Numbered from the stretch's first letter, positions 51,000-60,953 are shown. The stretch: DNA of 64,000 nucleotides from Prauserella flavalba (GCF_003202235.1 NZ_MASU01000014.1:124001-188000); one strand, 5' to 3'. Notes: a model not told the origin generated them from the sequence alone. Program-made: numbers and translations.

Positions 51000-52443
51000 C
51001 GGCGTCCTCGTCGGGCTCGGGCTCCCCTTCGCGGCGGATCCTGCGGGCTTCCTTGCGCTCGGCCGCGGTGACGCGGCTACGGTTCTCCAGGCGTGGGTCG
51101 GTGCCCCGGCCCGCCAGGTGGGTCATGGCGCCCGGCGTCGACGGCTCCCATTCGAAGCTGTAGTCGCCGATGGTGACCTGGCTGCCCGGCTCCGCGCCCA
51201 TCCTGGCCAGCTCTTCCTCGACGCCAAGGCGGTTGAGCCGGTCGGCGAGGTAGCCGATGGCCTCGTCGTTGCCGAAGTCGGTCTGCCGTACCCAGCGTTC
51301 GGGGCGGGGGCCGCGCACGATGTAGGCGCCGGGCTCGTCGGGGTCGGGCTCCACCGAGAACCCGGAATCGTCGACCGCACGCGGGGTGAGGACGATCTTC
51401 GTCGGCGTCGGCGCGGGCAGCGCGGCCCGGTACGACTCGACGACCTCACCCAGCGCGAAGGTCAGCTCCCGCAGGCCCTTGCGCGACACCGTGGAGACCT
51501 CGAACACGCGCAGGCCGCGCGCCTCCAGGTCGGGCCGCACCAGCTCGGCCAGCTCCGCGGCGTCCGGCACGTCGATCTTGTTGAGCACCACCACGCGTGG
51601 CCGGTCGGCGAGGTCGCCGCCGAGCGCGGGCGTGTAGCGGGCGAGCTCCTCCTCGAGCGCGTCGATGTCGGAGACCGGGTCGCGGCCGGGCTCGTAGGTG
51701 GCGCAGTCGATGACGTGCACCAGCACCGCGCAGCGTTCGATGTGCCGCAGGAAGTCGAGGCCTAGGCCCTTGCCCTGGCTGGCCCCGGGGATCAGCCCGG
51801 GAACGTCGGCCATGGTGAACACCGTGTCGCCCGCGGTGACCACGCCCAGGTTCGGCACAAGGGTGGTGAACGGGTAGTCGGCGATCTTCGGCTTGGCCGC
51901 GGAGAGCACCGAGATCAGCGACGACTTGCCCGCGGAAGGAAAGCCGAGCAGGCCGACGTCGGCGACCGAGCGCAGCTCGAGCACCAGGTCACGGGCCTCG
52001 CCCTCCTCGCCGAGCAGCGCGAACCCGGGCGCCTTGCGCGCCCGCGAGGCCAGCGCCGCGTTGCCGAGCCCGCCCCGGCCGCCCTTGGCGGCGACGAAGG
52101 TGGTGCCCGCGCCGATGAGGTCGGCGAGCACCTCGCCGTCCTCGGTGAGCACGACCGTGCCGTCCGGCACGCGCAGCTCCAGGGTCTCCCCCGCGGCGCC
52201 GTTGCGGTTGCTGCCCTGACCTGGCCTGCCGTTGCCCGCCCTGGCGTGCGGGCGGAAGTGGAAGTCCAGCAGGGTGTGCACGCTGGGGTCGACGATCAGC
52301 AGGACGTCGCCGCCGCTGCCGCCGTTGCCGCCGTCGGGGCCGCCGAGCGGCTTGAACTTCTCCCGGTGCACCGAGGCACACCCGTTTCCGCCATTGCCGG
52401 CGGCCAGGTGGATCACCGCGCGATCGACGAAGCGGGATGCCAT
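50992..52443 (-). CDS. obg: GTPase Obg
   Basis: 483-residue essential GTPase tied to 50S assembly and stress signalling. The glycine-rich Obg fold is [32 protein letters not shown] (split here for sense only) at the start; the G domain has [38 protein letters not shown]; an OCT domain and an acidic-basic tail complete it. ATG 52443 has TAGGAGAGG upstream. A strong terminator separates it from rpmA, so it has its own promoter or depends on read-through. Confidence 0.96.
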   Translation of the reverse strand: MASRFVDRAVIHLAAGNGGNGCASVHREKFKPLGGPDGGNGGSGGDVLLIVDPSVHTLLDFHFRPHARAGNGRPGQGSNRNGAAGETLELRVPDGTVVLTEDGEVLADLIGAGTTFVAAKGGRGGLGNAALASRARKAPGFALLGEEGEARDLVLELRSVADVGLLGFPSAGKSSLISVLSAAKPKIADYPFTTLVPNLGVVTAGDTVFTMADVPGLIPGASQGKGLGLDFLRHIERCAVLVHVIDCATYEPGRDPVSDIDALEEELARYTPALGGDLADRPRVVVLNKIDVPDAAELAELVRPDLEARGLRVFEVSTVSRKGLRELTFALGEVVESYRAALPAPTPTKIVLTPRAVDDSGFSVEPDPDEPGAYIVRGPRPERWVRQTDFGNDEAIGYLADRLNRLGVEEELARMGAEPGSQVTIGDYSFEWEPSTPGAMTHLAGRGTDPRLENRSRVTAAERKEARRIRREGEPEPDEDAGE

Positions 52444-52485
52444 GTTGTGCCTCTCCTACCGAACTGGAATGTCTGCCACAAGCAC

Positions 52486-52530
52486 GAACGAGGGGCGGGA
52501 CCGGATGTGTTCCGGGCCCGCCCCTCGTTC
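52486..52530 (-). terminator. rplU-rpmA intrinsic terminator
   Basis: GAACGAGGGGCGGG (52486-52499) and CCCGCCCCTCGTTC (52517-52530) pair perfectly over 14 bases; the loop contains a further CCGGA/TCCGG stem. Located 31 bases beyond the rpmA stop. Confidence 0.85.
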
Positions 52531-52561
52531 GAGTGTGCTAGCGCGTGCTGGCCGGGCCGGT

Positions 52562-52819
52562 TCAGGCCTCGACCGGCACGATGTTGACCGTCTTGCGGCC
52601 GCGCTTGGTGCCGAACTGCACCGAGCCGGCGGCAAGGGCGAACAGCGTGTCGTCGCCGCCGCGGCCGACGTTCACGCCCGGGTGGAACTTGGTGCCGCGC
52701 TGGCGGACCAGGATCTCGCCGGACTTGACGACCTGACCACCGAACCGCTTGACGCCGAGGTACTGCGGGTTGGAGTCGCGGCCGTTACGGGAGCTGGACG
52801 CACCCTTCTTGTGTGCCAT
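52562..52819 (-). CDS. rpmA: 50S ribosomal protein L27
   Basis: 85-residue ribosomal protein: [29 protein letters not shown] is diagnostic, with [15 protein letters not shown]-like middle ([19 protein letters not shown]). The N-terminus reaches the peptidyl transferase centre; there is no cleavable extension as in firmicutes. Follows rplU by 31 bases. Confidence 0.98.
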   Translation of the reverse strand: MAHKKGASSSRNGRDSNPQYLGVKRFGGQVVKSGEILVRQRGTKFHPGVNVGRGGDDTLFALAAGSVQFGTKRGRKTVNIVPVEA

Positions 52820-52850
52820 CTCTGGTCACCCTCCTCTGAAAGCGTCAGGC

Positions 52851-53165
52851 TTACTTGTTGATGCCGGTGACCTCGATGCGGGTCAGCTTCTGCCGGTGAC
52901 CCTGCCGCTTGTGGTAGCCGGTCTTGTTCTTGAACTTGTGGATGCGGATCTTGGGACCCTTGGTCTGCTCGACGACCTTGCCGGTGACCGAGACCTTCGC
53001 CAGCGCGTCGGCGTCCGTGGTGACCTCGCCGCCGTCGACGTAAAGCACGGCGGGGAAGGTGTGCTCGGTGCCCGGCTCGCCCTCGAGCTTCTCGACCTCG
53101 ACGACATCGCCAACGGCGACCTTGTACTGCTTGCCGCCGGTCTTGACGACTGCATACGCCGACAC
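52851..53165 (-). CDS. rplU: 50S ribosomal protein L21
   Basis: 104-residue ribosomal protein: [29 protein letters not shown] at the start and [30 protein letters not shown] near the end are diagnostic for L21, a 23S rRNA binder. GTG 53165 with AGGAGAC upstream; the frame upstream to 53231 is not conserved. First gene of rplU-rpmA. A hairpin in its leader lies at 53243-53269. Confidence 0.98.
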   Translation of the reverse strand: MSAYAVVKTGGKQYKVAVGDVVEVEKLEGEPGTEHTFPAVLYVDGGEVTTDADALAKVSVTGKVVEQTKGPKIRIHKFKNKTGYHKRQGHRQKLTRIEVTGINK

Positions 53166-53242
53166 GGAAGTCTCCTGCTTGCTCGACTGTGGGTGGGGGC
53201 TCACGCGAACGGTCCGCTCTGGGCGTCCCAAGCTTCGCGCGC

Positions 53243-53269
53243 AGCGACCCGCTCCAACAGCGGGCCGCT
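53243..53269 (-). promoter_or_regulatory. hairpin in rplU upstream region
   Basis: AGCGACCCGCT and AGCGGGCCGCT pair over 11 bases with one wobble and a five-base loop. Between the rne terminator and rplU; possibly a leader structure of the L21 message. Confidence 0.4.
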
Positions 53270-53281
53270 CAACAGCTTACT

Positions 53282-53305
53282 GTGCGCCCTGTTCACCGGG
53301 CGCAC
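53282..53305 (-). terminator. rne terminator hairpin
   Basis: GTGCGCCC and GGGCGCAC form a perfect eight-base stem with an eight-base loop, 11 bases past the rne stop. Confidence 0.65.
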
Positions 53306-53316
53306 CGGGGTGGTCA

Positions 53317-56300
53317 TCAGCCGTTCTCCTGCGCGTGCACCGGCGGTCCCGCGGGGCGGCTCGCCGCCCGGCGCGGACGCCGCGTCGTGGTGCGCACGGC
53401 GGGGGCCGGGACCGACGGCTGCTCGGTCTCGGCCGCCTGCTCCTCGGCGACGGCGGCCGTGGCGGGCTCGGGCGTGCCGACCTCGTGAGCCGGGGTGTGC
53501 CCGTTGAGCGGCCGTGCGGCGGGCTGGGCCTGCTCCGGCTGTTCCGGCTCGGCCGGGTGCTCGACCGCGGGAGGCCCTGCGGGCCGCGACGCCCTGGTCG
53601 GCCGCTTGGCCCTCACCGGCTCGGCCTGCTCCGGCCTGGTGACCTCAGCAGGCTGCTCCTTGGCCGCCTCCGGCTCGGCGGGCTGCTCGGCCGCGGCGGG
53701 CTCGGCCTGGACAGGCTGCTCCGGCTCGGCCCGCTGCCCTGCCTCACGGAGCTGCTCCGGCTTTTCCTCCCGTTGAGCGGCCTCACGCGGCTGCTCGGAC
53801 TGCTGAGCCTTCTCCGGCCTCGTGACCTTCTCGGGCTCTGCCTTCGGCGCCTCGGCGGCCCGGTCGGCCTTGTCTCCCTCGTCGGACTTGCCGCTGGCCG
53901 CCTTCGAGGCGTTGGCCATCGCCTGCACCGCCGAGACGACGCTCTCGCGCTGCTCGGGGGTCGGCCCGGTCTCGGTCGCGCGCGCGGTCTCCTCCTCGCC
54001 ACCGCCGCCCTTGCCGCGGCCGCGGGAGCGCCGTCCGCCACCGCCGCCGTGCTGGTGACCGTTGCCGTTGCCGCCGCCGTTGCCCTTGTTCGGCTCGGTG
54101 GAGACGATCACGCCACGGCCCTTGCAGTGCTCGCAGGTCGTGGAGTAGGCCTCCAGCAGCCCGGTCCCGACCCGCTTGCGGGTCATCTGCACGAGCCCGA
54201 GCGAGGTGACCTCGGCGACCTGGTGCCGGGTCCGGTCGCGGCCGAGGCATTCGGTGAGCCTGCGCAGCACCAGCTCGCGGTTGGACTCCAGCACCATGTC
54301 GATGAAGTCGATCACGATGATGCCGCCGATGTCGCGCAGCCGGAGCTGGCGGACGATCTCCTCGGCCGACTCCAGGTTGTTGCGGGTGACGGTCTCCTCG
54401 AGGTTGCCGCCGGAGCCCGTGAACTTGCCGGTGTTGACGTCGATCACCGTCATCGCCTCGGTGCGGTCGATGACCAGGTAACCGCCCGAGGGCAGCCAGA
54501 CCTTCCGGTCGAGGGCCTTGGTGAGCTGCTCGTCGATGCGGTGCTCGGCGAAGACGTCGCCGTTGCCGACGTAGCGCTTGAGCCGGTCGGTGAGGTCCGG
54601 TGCCACGTGCTCGACGTAGGCGTGGATGGTCTCCCACGCCGTGGGGCCCTGGACCTCCAGCTTTGCGAAGTCCTCGGTGAACAGGTCCCGCACGACCTTG
54701 ACCAGCAGGTCAGGCTCCTCGTAGAGCAGCACGGGCGCGCTGGACTTCTTGCCGGAGCCCGTCGAGGAGTCGGCCTTCTCCTTGATGACCTCCCACTGGG
54801 CCTTGAGCCTGCGGACGTCGCGGGCGAGCTCCTCCTCGCTGATGCCCTCCGACGCGGTACGGATGATCACGCCGGCGTCCTCGGGAACGATGCGCTTGAG
54901 GATGTCCTTGAGCCTGCGCCGCTCGTTCTCGGGCAGCTTGCGGGAGATGCCGGTGGCGCCGCCCGCGGGGACGTACACGAGGAACCGGCCGGGCAGCGAG
55001 ATCTGCGTGGTGAGCCGGGCGCCCTTGTGGCCGACCGGGTCCTTGGTGACCTGCACCAGCACGTTGTCGCCCGTGGACAGCGCCTGCTCGATCTTGCGGG
55101 CCTTGCCCTCGAGGCCGGCGGCGTCCCAGTCCACCTCACCGGCGTAGAGCACGGCGTTGCGGCCCCGGCCGATGTCGATGAACGCGGCCTCCATCGAGGG
55201 CAGCACGTTCTGCACGCGGCCGAGGTAGACGTTGCCCACGATCGAGCCGCTGCCCGACGTGGTCACGAAGTGCTCGACCAGCACGCCGTCCTCGAGCACG
55301 CCGATCTGCGTCGAGTCGCCGCGCTCGGCGACGACCATCGTGCGTTCGACGGCCTCGCGCCTGGCCAGGAACTCGGCCTCGGACAGGATCGGTGCGCGCC
55401 TGCGGCCTGCCTCCCGGCCGTCGCGGCGGCGCTGGCGCTTGGCCTCGAGCCGGGTGGAGCCGCGCACACTGCGCACGCCGTCGCGGGCCTCGCTCTTGTT
55501 GTCGGCGGCCTTGCCGTCGCGCACGTGTACGACGGTGTTCGGCGGGTCGTCCGTGCCCGAGGCGTCAGCTCCGTCGTCGTCCCCGCCCTTGCGGCGGCGA
55601 CGGCGGCGCCGGCGCTTGCTGCCGCCCTCGCCGTCGGCCTCGTCCTGATCGGCGCCCTCGTCGGCCTTCTGGGCCTGCTCGTCGGTGTCCTCGGCCTCGG
55701 CCTTGGCCTCGCCGGCCTCGGTGTCGGTCTGCTCGTCGGTGGCGTTGTCGTCACCGCCCTTGCCGCGGCCCCGGCCCCGGCGGCCCCGGCGACGGCGCCT
55801 GCGGCCACCCTCGCCCGGTTCGCCCGACTCGCCGTCGGCGCCCTGCTCCTGCTCCTCGTCCTCGACCTCGGCAGGCTCGGGCTTCTCGGGCTTTTCGGAC
55901 TTCTCGGGCTTCTCAGTCTTCTCGGGCCTGTCCGTTTTCTCCTGCTTCTTGGGAGTGGGCTCGGCCACGGGCTCCGGCGGCAGGAACACCGGCGACGGCG
56001 CCGCGAACACGGGCGTGTGCACGGGGCGCGGCGCGCGGACGGGCTCCGGCTCCGGCTTTGGCTCCGGCTCCACCTCCGGTTCCGGGGTGGCGGAAGCGGC
56101 CGGGGCCTGCTCGGCGGGCTGTTCAGGGTCGGCGGGGGCCGGCGGGGTCACGGTGTCGGCGCCGCCCGCCTCGGCGGCCTCCTCGACGGCCTCGTCCAGC
56201 ACGCCCAGCGCGCCGGCCACCTTCAGCGCCACGTCCTTCGCCACGCTCGACTGCGCGCTGCGCGCGGTCTCGCCCAGCTCGGCGAGCTTCGCGAGGACCT

Positions 56301-56433
56301 CACGGCTGCTGGAGCCCAGCAGCTTCGCCAGGGCGTGCACCCTGACCCGGTTCGGCAGCTCTGCCAGTGCGCCGGCAGTGGATGTGGCGGTAGTCCCGCC
56401 TGTGTTCTCGGCGGGTGTCTCCGCGTTCGACAT
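53317..56433 (-). CDS. rne: ribonuclease E/G
   Basis: 1038-residue endoribonuclease. Residues 1-320 are a disordered acidic/basic extension rich in Glu, Pro and Lys (EKTDRPEKTEKPEKSEKPEK). The S1 domain spans about 360-430 (GNVYLGRVQNVLPSMEAAFIDIGRGRNAVLY). The catalytic DNase-like domain includes IDVNTGKF with its Asp and IIVIDFIDM with the second Asp (about 665-715), and the zinc link is CEHCKGRG near 769. A long C-terminal Glu-Pro-Ala tail follows. ATG 56433 has GAAGGAG upstream. Main mRNA decay and rRNA maturation enzyme. Confidence 0.95.
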   Translation of the reverse strand: MSNAETPAENTGGTTATSTAGALAELPNRVRVHALAKLLGSSSREVLAKLAELGETARSAQSSVAKDVALKVAGALGVLDEAVEEAAEAGGADTVTPPAPADPEQPAEQAPAASATPEPEVEPEPKPEPEPVRAPRPVHTPVFAAPSPVFLPPEPVAEPTPKKQEKTDRPEKTEKPEKSEKPEKPEPAEVEDEEQEQGADGESGEPGEGGRRRRRRGRRGRGRGKGGDDNATDEQTDTEAGEAKAEAEDTDEQAQKADEGADQDEADGEGGSKRRRRRRRRKGGDDDGADASGTDDPPNTVVHVRDGKAADNKSEARDGVRSVRGSTRLEAKRQRRRDGREAGRRRAPILSEAEFLARREAVERTMVVAERGDSTQIGVLEDGVLVEHFVTTSGSGSIVGNVYLGRVQNVLPSMEAAFIDIGRGRNAVLYAGEVDWDAAGLEGKARKIEQALSTGDNVLVQVTKDPVGHKGARLTTQISLPGRFLVYVPAGGATGISRKLPENERRRLKDILKRIVPEDAGVIIRTASEGISEEELARDVRRLKAQWEVIKEKADSSTGSGKKSSAPVLLYEEPDLLVKVVRDLFTEDFAKLEVQGPTAWETIHAYVEHVAPDLTDRLKRYVGNGDVFAEHRIDEQLTKALDRKVWLPSGGYLVIDRTEAMTVIDVNTGKFTGSGGNLEETVTRNNLESAEEIVRQLRLRDIGGIIVIDFIDMVLESNRELVLRRLTECLGRDRTRHQVAEVTSLGLVQMTRKRVGTGLLEAYSTTCEHCKGRGVIVSTEPNKGNGGGNGNGHQHGGGGGRRSRGRGKGGGGEEETARATETGPTPEQRESVVSAVQAMANASKAASGKSDEGDKADRAAEAPKAEPEKVTRPEKAQQSEQPREAAQREEKPEQLREAGQRAEPEQPVQAEPAAAEQPAEPEAAKEQPAEVTRPEQAEPVRAKRPTRASRPAGPPAVEHPAEPEQPEQAQPAARPLNGHTPAHEVGTPEPATAAVAEEQAAETEQPSVPAPAVRTTTRRPRRAASRPAGPPVHAQENG

Positions 56434-56976
56434 ATGTCTCCTTCGCCCCCGGGCGCGTCTGCAGGCCCGCCCCGGCCGAGGAGGCTCTCCTCGGCACCGG
56501 AACCGGCTGGCAGGACGCGGCCGCACAGGAGCCGTTTCCTGTTTTGTACCGCCGTGGTGGGTTCACCGCCGACGGGAATCCTTGCCTCTCATGCCACTGA
56601 GCAGCCGGTGGTGCCGGCACGCCCGCAGTGGCGGGTCCCGCGGCGACGTCCTGACCGAGCTCTGGCCACTCGGTACCTCTCCGAGTCGTCGAGCCGCCTG
56701 GCGCGGGATGCGCGCGGCGGCGACGACCTGGAGCTCTTTCAGCACGTCACCGGGCCGCCGACCGTCGCTCACCACCCCTTCCGTGGTGACAACGGCTCAG
56801 CAGCCGTCACCCAGTATCCCACATGGCACGGCGAACGCTGTGTGGTTGGGGCCGCCGGGCACCGGCCGGGGGAACTTCCGCTGACGGCTTGTCCGGCCCC
56901 GACCGGCTCGTTACCGTGCGCACGGCAGGGGAAACGGCGTCGGCCGCCCGGCGCGGTCTTCGGAGGTCCAGTACTG
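56434..56976. other. 543-base gap between rne and the subtilase gene
   Basis: No gene is supported. It contains the hairpin CCGAGGAG-GCT-CTCCTCGG (56476-56494), likely in the rne leader, and two smaller ones, TCACCAC-N7-GTGGTGA (56769-56789) and ACGGCT-CAGC-AGCCGT (56792-56807). A long open frame on the plus strand runs through but is antisense to rne beyond it. Confidence 0.5.
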
Positions 56977-58587
56977 GTGCGTGGGAGTGTGCTGGTCGCC
57001 TGCGCGGCCCTCGTGGTCACCACCACGCTGGGCGCCGCGAGTGACGCCACGGCGGACCCCGGTGACTCGTGTTCGAGTCCGGGCGTGTCGCTGCGCTACC
57101 TCGTGCTGTTCGACCGGGGAACGGCCGAGCGGGACGCGGCCAGGGAGATCGAGACCGCCTGCGGCGAGGTGACCGGCTACTACCCCGAGATCGGCGTGGC
57201 GGTGGCCACCTCGGCCAGCCCGGAGTTCGCCGGCACGCTGGGCCGCGACCGGGCCTACAGCGCGCAGGCCGATCGCGAGGCGGAGACCCCGGCCCCGGCA
57301 GCGTCGCCCGCCCGTGCCGAGCCGATCGCGACCGGTCAGGCCGTGCCGGCCGCCGACCTCACCGGCGAGCAGTGGGACATGCGCGCCGTGCGGGCCGACG
57401 TGGCGCGCGCCATCGAGCCCGGCAGCTCCGACGTCGCCGTGGCCGTGCTCGACTCGGGCATCGACGCCGGGCATCCCGACCTGGCCCACGCGGTCGACGA
57501 GTCGCTGTCGGCGGGCTGCCTCACGGGCGTGCCGGAGCAGTCCGAGCGGTCGTGGGCGCCGACGGCCTCCCCGCACGGCACGCACGTGGCAGGCATCGTC
57601 GCGGCCGCCGACGACGGCAAGGGCATCGCGGGCGTCGCGCCCGGGGTGCGCCTCGCCTCCGTGAAGGTGATCGACGACCAGGGCTACGTCGATCCGGAGG
57701 CTGCCGTCTGCGGGCTCATGTGGGCGGCCCGCAACGGCATCGAGGTCGCCAACAGCAGCTTCTCCGTCACCTCGCCCGGCACGCCGTGCACGAGCAGCAG
57801 CGAGGGCCAGTCGGTGGTGCGCGAGGCGCTCGCGCGGGCCGTCGAGTACGCCGACGAGGCCGGAACGCTCAACGTCGCCGCCGCCACCAACGGCGCACTG
57901 GACGTCACGCCGTCACCCACGAGCGGCGCCGCAGGCCAGGAGGGCTCGTGCGAGGTGCTGCCCGCCGGGCTGCGCGGGACGGTGACCGTGTCCGCGGTCG
58001 ACCACGCCGGGCTGAAGGCCGGCTACAGCTCGTACGGGCTCGGGGTGATCGATCTCACGGCACCGGGTGGTGAGGGAGAACACTGCGTGCTCTCGACCGT
58101 TCCCGGCGGGTACGAGCCGCTCTGCGGCACCTCGATGGCGGCGCCGCACGTGTCGGGCGTGGCCGCGCTGCTCGCGTCGGCCCGGCCGGGCGCGACGCCC
58201 GCCGAGCTTCGCGAGGAGCTCGGCGAGCAGGCCGAGCCCGTGTCGTGCCCCGAGGACTACGACCTCAGCGGCGACGGCCTGCAGGACGCCTACTGCGCCG
58301 GCTACGTCGGCTACAACGGCTTCTACGGCCGGGGCATGGTCGACGCGCTCGCCGCGGTGTCCGGCGGCGAGACGTCAGCGGAGCAGGAGCCCCGAGAGCC
58401 TGCGGGACGCCCAGTGGACCCCGGCCACGGCGAGCACGACGAGGTACGCGACGTGCCCGATCATGCTGACGTCGAGCACACCCACGGAGAACCCGCGCAT
58501 CAGCTCGACGGCGTGGTACAGGGGAAGGCACTGCACGGCGTACTGCAGGGGCTCGGGATACACGGACAGTGGATAGAAGGTCGTTGA
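56977..58587 (+). CDS. secreted S8 subtilisin-like serine protease (mycosin-like)
   Basis: 536-residue exported protease. The signal is residues 1-26 (SVLVACAALVVTTTLGA, cleavage near ATA). A prodomain-like region follows, then the catalytic triad Asp159 (VAVLDSGID), His200 (HGTHVAGIVAA) and Ser386 (GTSMAAPHVSG). Ten cysteines or so suggest disulfides. The catalytic domain ends near 460 (GRGMVDALAAV); there is no C-terminal membrane anchor as in mycosins. Instead about 70 His/Asp/Glu-rich residues follow, encoded antisense to the permease gene. GTG 56977 has GGAGG ten bases upstream. Confidence 0.88.
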   Translation: MRGSVLVACAALVVTTTLGAASDATADPGDSCSSPGVSLRYLVLFDRGTAERDAAREIETACGEVTGYYPEIGVAVATSASPEFAGTLGRDRAYSAQADREAETPAPAASPARAEPIATGQAVPAADLTGEQWDMRAVRADVARAIEPGSSDVAVAVLDSGIDAGHPDLAHAVDESLSAGCLTGVPEQSERSWAPTASPHGTHVAGIVAAADDGKGIAGVAPGVRLASVKVIDDQGYVDPEAAVCGLMWAARNGIEVANSSFSVTSPGTPCTSSSEGQSVVREALARAVEYADEAGTLNVAAATNGALDVTPSPTSGAAGQEGSCEVLPAGLRGTVTVSAVDHAGLKAGYSSYGLGVIDLTAPGGEGEHCVLSTVPGGYEPLCGTSMAAPHVSGVAALLASARPGATPAELREELGEQAEPVSCPEDYDLSGDGLQDAYCAGYVGYNGFYGRGMVDALAAVSGGETSAEQEPREPAGRPVDPGHGEHDEVRDVPDHADVEHTHGEPAHQLDGVVQGKALHGVLQGLGIHGQWIEGR

Positions 58588-59202
58588 GAAGAAGAACATC
58601 GGCATCACGGCGAGGTTGATGTAGTCGAACTGCGACGGCGACCGCAGGAACGTCGTGCAGGCCATCCCCACCGCGGCGAACGCGAACGACACCAGCAGCG
58701 CCGTGGGTACGAGCAGCAGCGCCCACGGCGAGGCGACCAGCCCGAGCACGCTCATCACACCGAAGAACGCGAGCGCGTACAGGCCGCCGCGCAGCACCGC
58801 CCAGGCGATCTCGCCGAGCGCGATGTCGAGCGGGCCGATGGGCGTGGCCAGCATCGCGTCGTACGTCTTCTGGTAGCGGAACTTGAAGAACACGCCGTAG
58901 GTGGAGTCGAACACCGCGCCGTTCATCGCCGAGGCGGCGAGCAGCGCCGGGGCGACGAACGCGACGTAGGACAGCGGCTGCCCTCCCGGCCCGGTGACCT
59001 CGCTGACCAGCTTGCCGAAGCCGATCTGGAAGGCCAGCAGGTAGAACAGCGGCTCGAGGAAACCGGACAGGAACACCAGCCAGGCTCGCGAGTACGCCAG
59101 CGCGGAGCGCTCCACGAGAGCGCTCGCGCGGCCCGCGTACAGCGAGGGCGGCAGGATGCGCAGCAACAGCCCGCCGCGCGCCGGGGCTTCGGTCGTCACC
59201 AT
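58375..59202 (-). CDS. ABC-2 type permease (DrrB/DrrC-like) 2
   Basis: 275-residue membrane protein with six spans: FLSGFLEPLFYLLAFQIGFGKLV, YVAFVAPALLAASAMNGAVFDSTYGVFFKFRYQKTYDAMLATPIGPLDI and the late FFSTTFYPLSVYPEPLQYAVQCLPLYHAVELMRG, typical of NodJ/DrrB export permeases. Starts three bases after the stop of permease 1. Its last 213 coding bases overlap the subtilase frame on the other strand. Confidence 0.9.
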   Translation of the reverse strand: MVTTEAPARGGLLLRILPPSLYAGRASALVERSALAYSRAWLVFLSGFLEPLFYLLAFQIGFGKLVSEVTGPGGQPLSYVAFVAPALLAASAMNGAVFDSTYGVFFKFRYQKTYDAMLATPIGPLDIALGEIAWAVLRGGLYALAFFGVMSVLGLVASPWALLLVPTALLVSFAFAAVGMACTTFLRSPSQFDYINLAVMPMFFFSTTFYPLSVYPEPLQYAVQCLPLYHAVELMRGFSVGVLDVSMIGHVAYLVVLAVAGVHWASRRLSGLLLR

Positions 59203-59205
59203 CGC

Positions 59206-60009
59206 TCACACCACCAGCCGCCGGTAGAAACAGTGCCGGGCCGCGAGTCCGCCCGCCGCGAACAGGGCCGCCAGGAACGCCAGGTGCCCGAGCGCGGGCA
59301 ACAGGTCCAGTCCACCGAGCGTGACTCCCCTGGCGAGCTCATTGCCGTGCCACAGCGGGGAGATCCACGCGAGCCACCGGATCGCCGCCGGGATCTGCTC
59401 GATCGGGAAGAACGTGCCGGCGAACAACAGCATCGGCATCACGATGAACCGGAAGATCGACGTGAACCGCGAGCCCTCGTCGTAGGTGGTGGCCGCGATG
59501 GCCATGAGCGGTGCCGCGCAGGCCATGCCGGTGACGGCGCCGACGAGCACGACGGCGATCGCGCCCGCGTTGAGCCAGGCGCCGAACGGCCAGGCGATGA
59601 GCAGGTACACCACGCCGGAGAGCACCAGCCGGATCGCCACCCAGATCAGCTGCCCTCCGAGCACCTGCCCCGCCGTGACCGGAGTGGAGGTGACCGCGAT
59701 GAAGTCCTTCTGCCACTTGAACCCCGACAGCACGGGATACGTCGACTCGCCCACCGCGTACTGCACCGCACCGGCGACGAGCAGTGCCGGGGCCACGTAG
59801 TGCACATAGGACAGTCCTCCCGTGGCGGGGCCGGGCTCCACCTGCGAGCCGAACCCGATGCCCATCGCCAGCAGGTACAGCAGCGGCTGCAGGCCCGAGG
59901 AGTACAAGTTGGACCGCCAGTAGCGGCGGTACCACGTCCAGTGGCCCTCGACCCGGAGCCAGGCCGCGCGCCACGAACCGACGACGCGCCCCGAGGAAAC
60001 GACGGCCAT
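59206..60009 (-). CDS. ABC-2 type permease (DrrB/DrrC-like) 1
   Basis: 267-residue permease with six spans, clearly homologous to permease 2: NLYSSGLQPLLYLLAMGIGFGSQV, YVHYVAPALLVAGAVQYAVGESTYPVLSGFKWQKDFIAVTSTPVTAGQ, and the MLLFAGTFFPIEQIPAAIRWLAWISPLWHGNELARG loop. It likely pairs with permease 2 as a heterodimer. ATG 60009 is two bases after the ATPase stop. Confidence 0.9.
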   Translation of the reverse strand: MAVVSSGRVVGSWRAAWLRVEGHWTWYRRYWRSNLYSSGLQPLLYLLAMGIGFGSQVEPGPATGGLSYVHYVAPALLVAGAVQYAVGESTYPVLSGFKWQKDFIAVTSTPVTAGQVLGGQLIWVAIRLVLSGVVYLLIAWPFGAWLNAGAIAVVLVGAVTGMACAAPLMAIAATTYDEGSRFTSIFRFIVMPMLLFAGTFFPIEQIPAAIRWLAWISPLWHGNELARGVTLGGLDLLPALGHLAFLAALFAAGGLAARHCFYRRLVV

Positions 60010-60011
60010 GA

Positions 60012-60953
60012 TCAGTCCACCAGCGTCCGGCCGGTCAGCCGGAGGAAGACGTCCTCCAGCGTGCTGCGGCGTACGAGGCTCGACAGCGGCCGCACTCCCC
60101 TGCCGTGTGCCTGTTCCAGTGCCGCCTCGCCGGTGGCGGTGTAGAGCAGGATCCGGTCGGGCAGCACCTCGACGCGCTCCCCGAGGTCGGTCACCCGCGC
60201 CACGGCCGCCTCCTGGTCGCCGGGGGCGAAACGCAGCTCCAGCACCTCCCGTGTGGAGTACCGCGCGATGAGCTCCGCCGGCGAGCCCTCGGCGACCACG
60301 CGACCGCCGTCCATCACGACGAGCCGGTCGCAGAGCTGTTCGGCCTCGTCCATGTAGTGCGTGGTGACGATGAGCGTGACCCCGGCGGACTTGAGCCGGA
60401 AGAGCCTGTCCCACAACAGATGCCGGGCCTGCGGGTCGAGCCCCGTGGTGGGCTCGTCGAGCAGCAGCAGCTCAGGGTCGTTGACGAGCGAGCGCGCGAT
60501 GGTGAGCCGCCGCTTCATGCCGCCGGAGAGCGGTTCCACCTCGTCGTCGGCCCGCTCGGTGAGCTGCGCGAACTCCATCAGCTCGACGGCCTTGCGCCGC
60601 ACGTGCGCCCTGGAGAGCCCGAAGTAGCGGCCGTACACCTGCAGGTTCTGCCGGACGGTGAGCTCGGTGTCGAGGTTGTCCTGCTGCGGCACCACGCCGA
60701 GCCGGGCGCGGACGCGCGGGCCCTCGCGGTCCGGGTCCATGCCCAGCACGGTCAGCTCGCCGTCGGAGCGCGGCGACACACACGCGATCATGCGCATGGT
60801 GGAGGACTTGCCCGCGCCGTTCGGGCCGAGGAACCCGAACGCCTCTCCCTTGCGGACGTGGAGGTCGATGCCGCGGACGGCCTCGAACTCGCCGAAGCGC
60901 TTCACCAGCGCCTTGGCCTCCACCATCGTCGTGTCATCCGTCTCCGCACCCAC
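60012..60953 (-). CDS. ABC transporter ATP-binding protein (DrrA-like)
   Basis: 313-residue ATPase. Walker A is FLGPNGAGKSST, Q-loop VVPQQDNLD, signature LSGGMKRRL, Walker B LLLLDEPTTGLD, H-switch TTHYMDE; the C-terminal DUF4162-like region ends with LEDVFLRLTGRTL. Exports an unknown drug or lipid with the two permeases. GTG 60953 is used; ATG 60926 is nearer the homology start and equally possible. Neither has a strong ribosome site. Confidence 0.92.
   Translation of the reverse strand: MGAETDDTTMVEAKALVKRFGEFEAVRGIDLHVRKGEAFGFLGPNGAGKSSTMRMIACVSPRSDGELTVLGMDPDREGPRVRARLGVVPQQDNLDTELTVRQNLQVYGRYFGLSRAHVRRKAVELMEFAQLTERADDEVEPLSGGMKRRLTIARSLVNDPELLLLDEPTTGLDPQARHLLWDRLFRLKSAGVTLIVTTHYMDEAEQLCDRLVVMDGGRVVAEGSPAELIARYSTREVLELRFAPGDQEAAVARVTDLGERVEVLPDRILLYTATGEAALEQAHGRGVRPLSSLVRRSTLEDVFLRLTGRTLVD

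Noticed and set aside
53059-56976. A very long open plus-strand frame running into the subtilase gene
   Set aside because: It is antisense to rplU and rne, made open by GC-rich codon bias; only the part from 56977 has a signal peptide and subtilase motifs.
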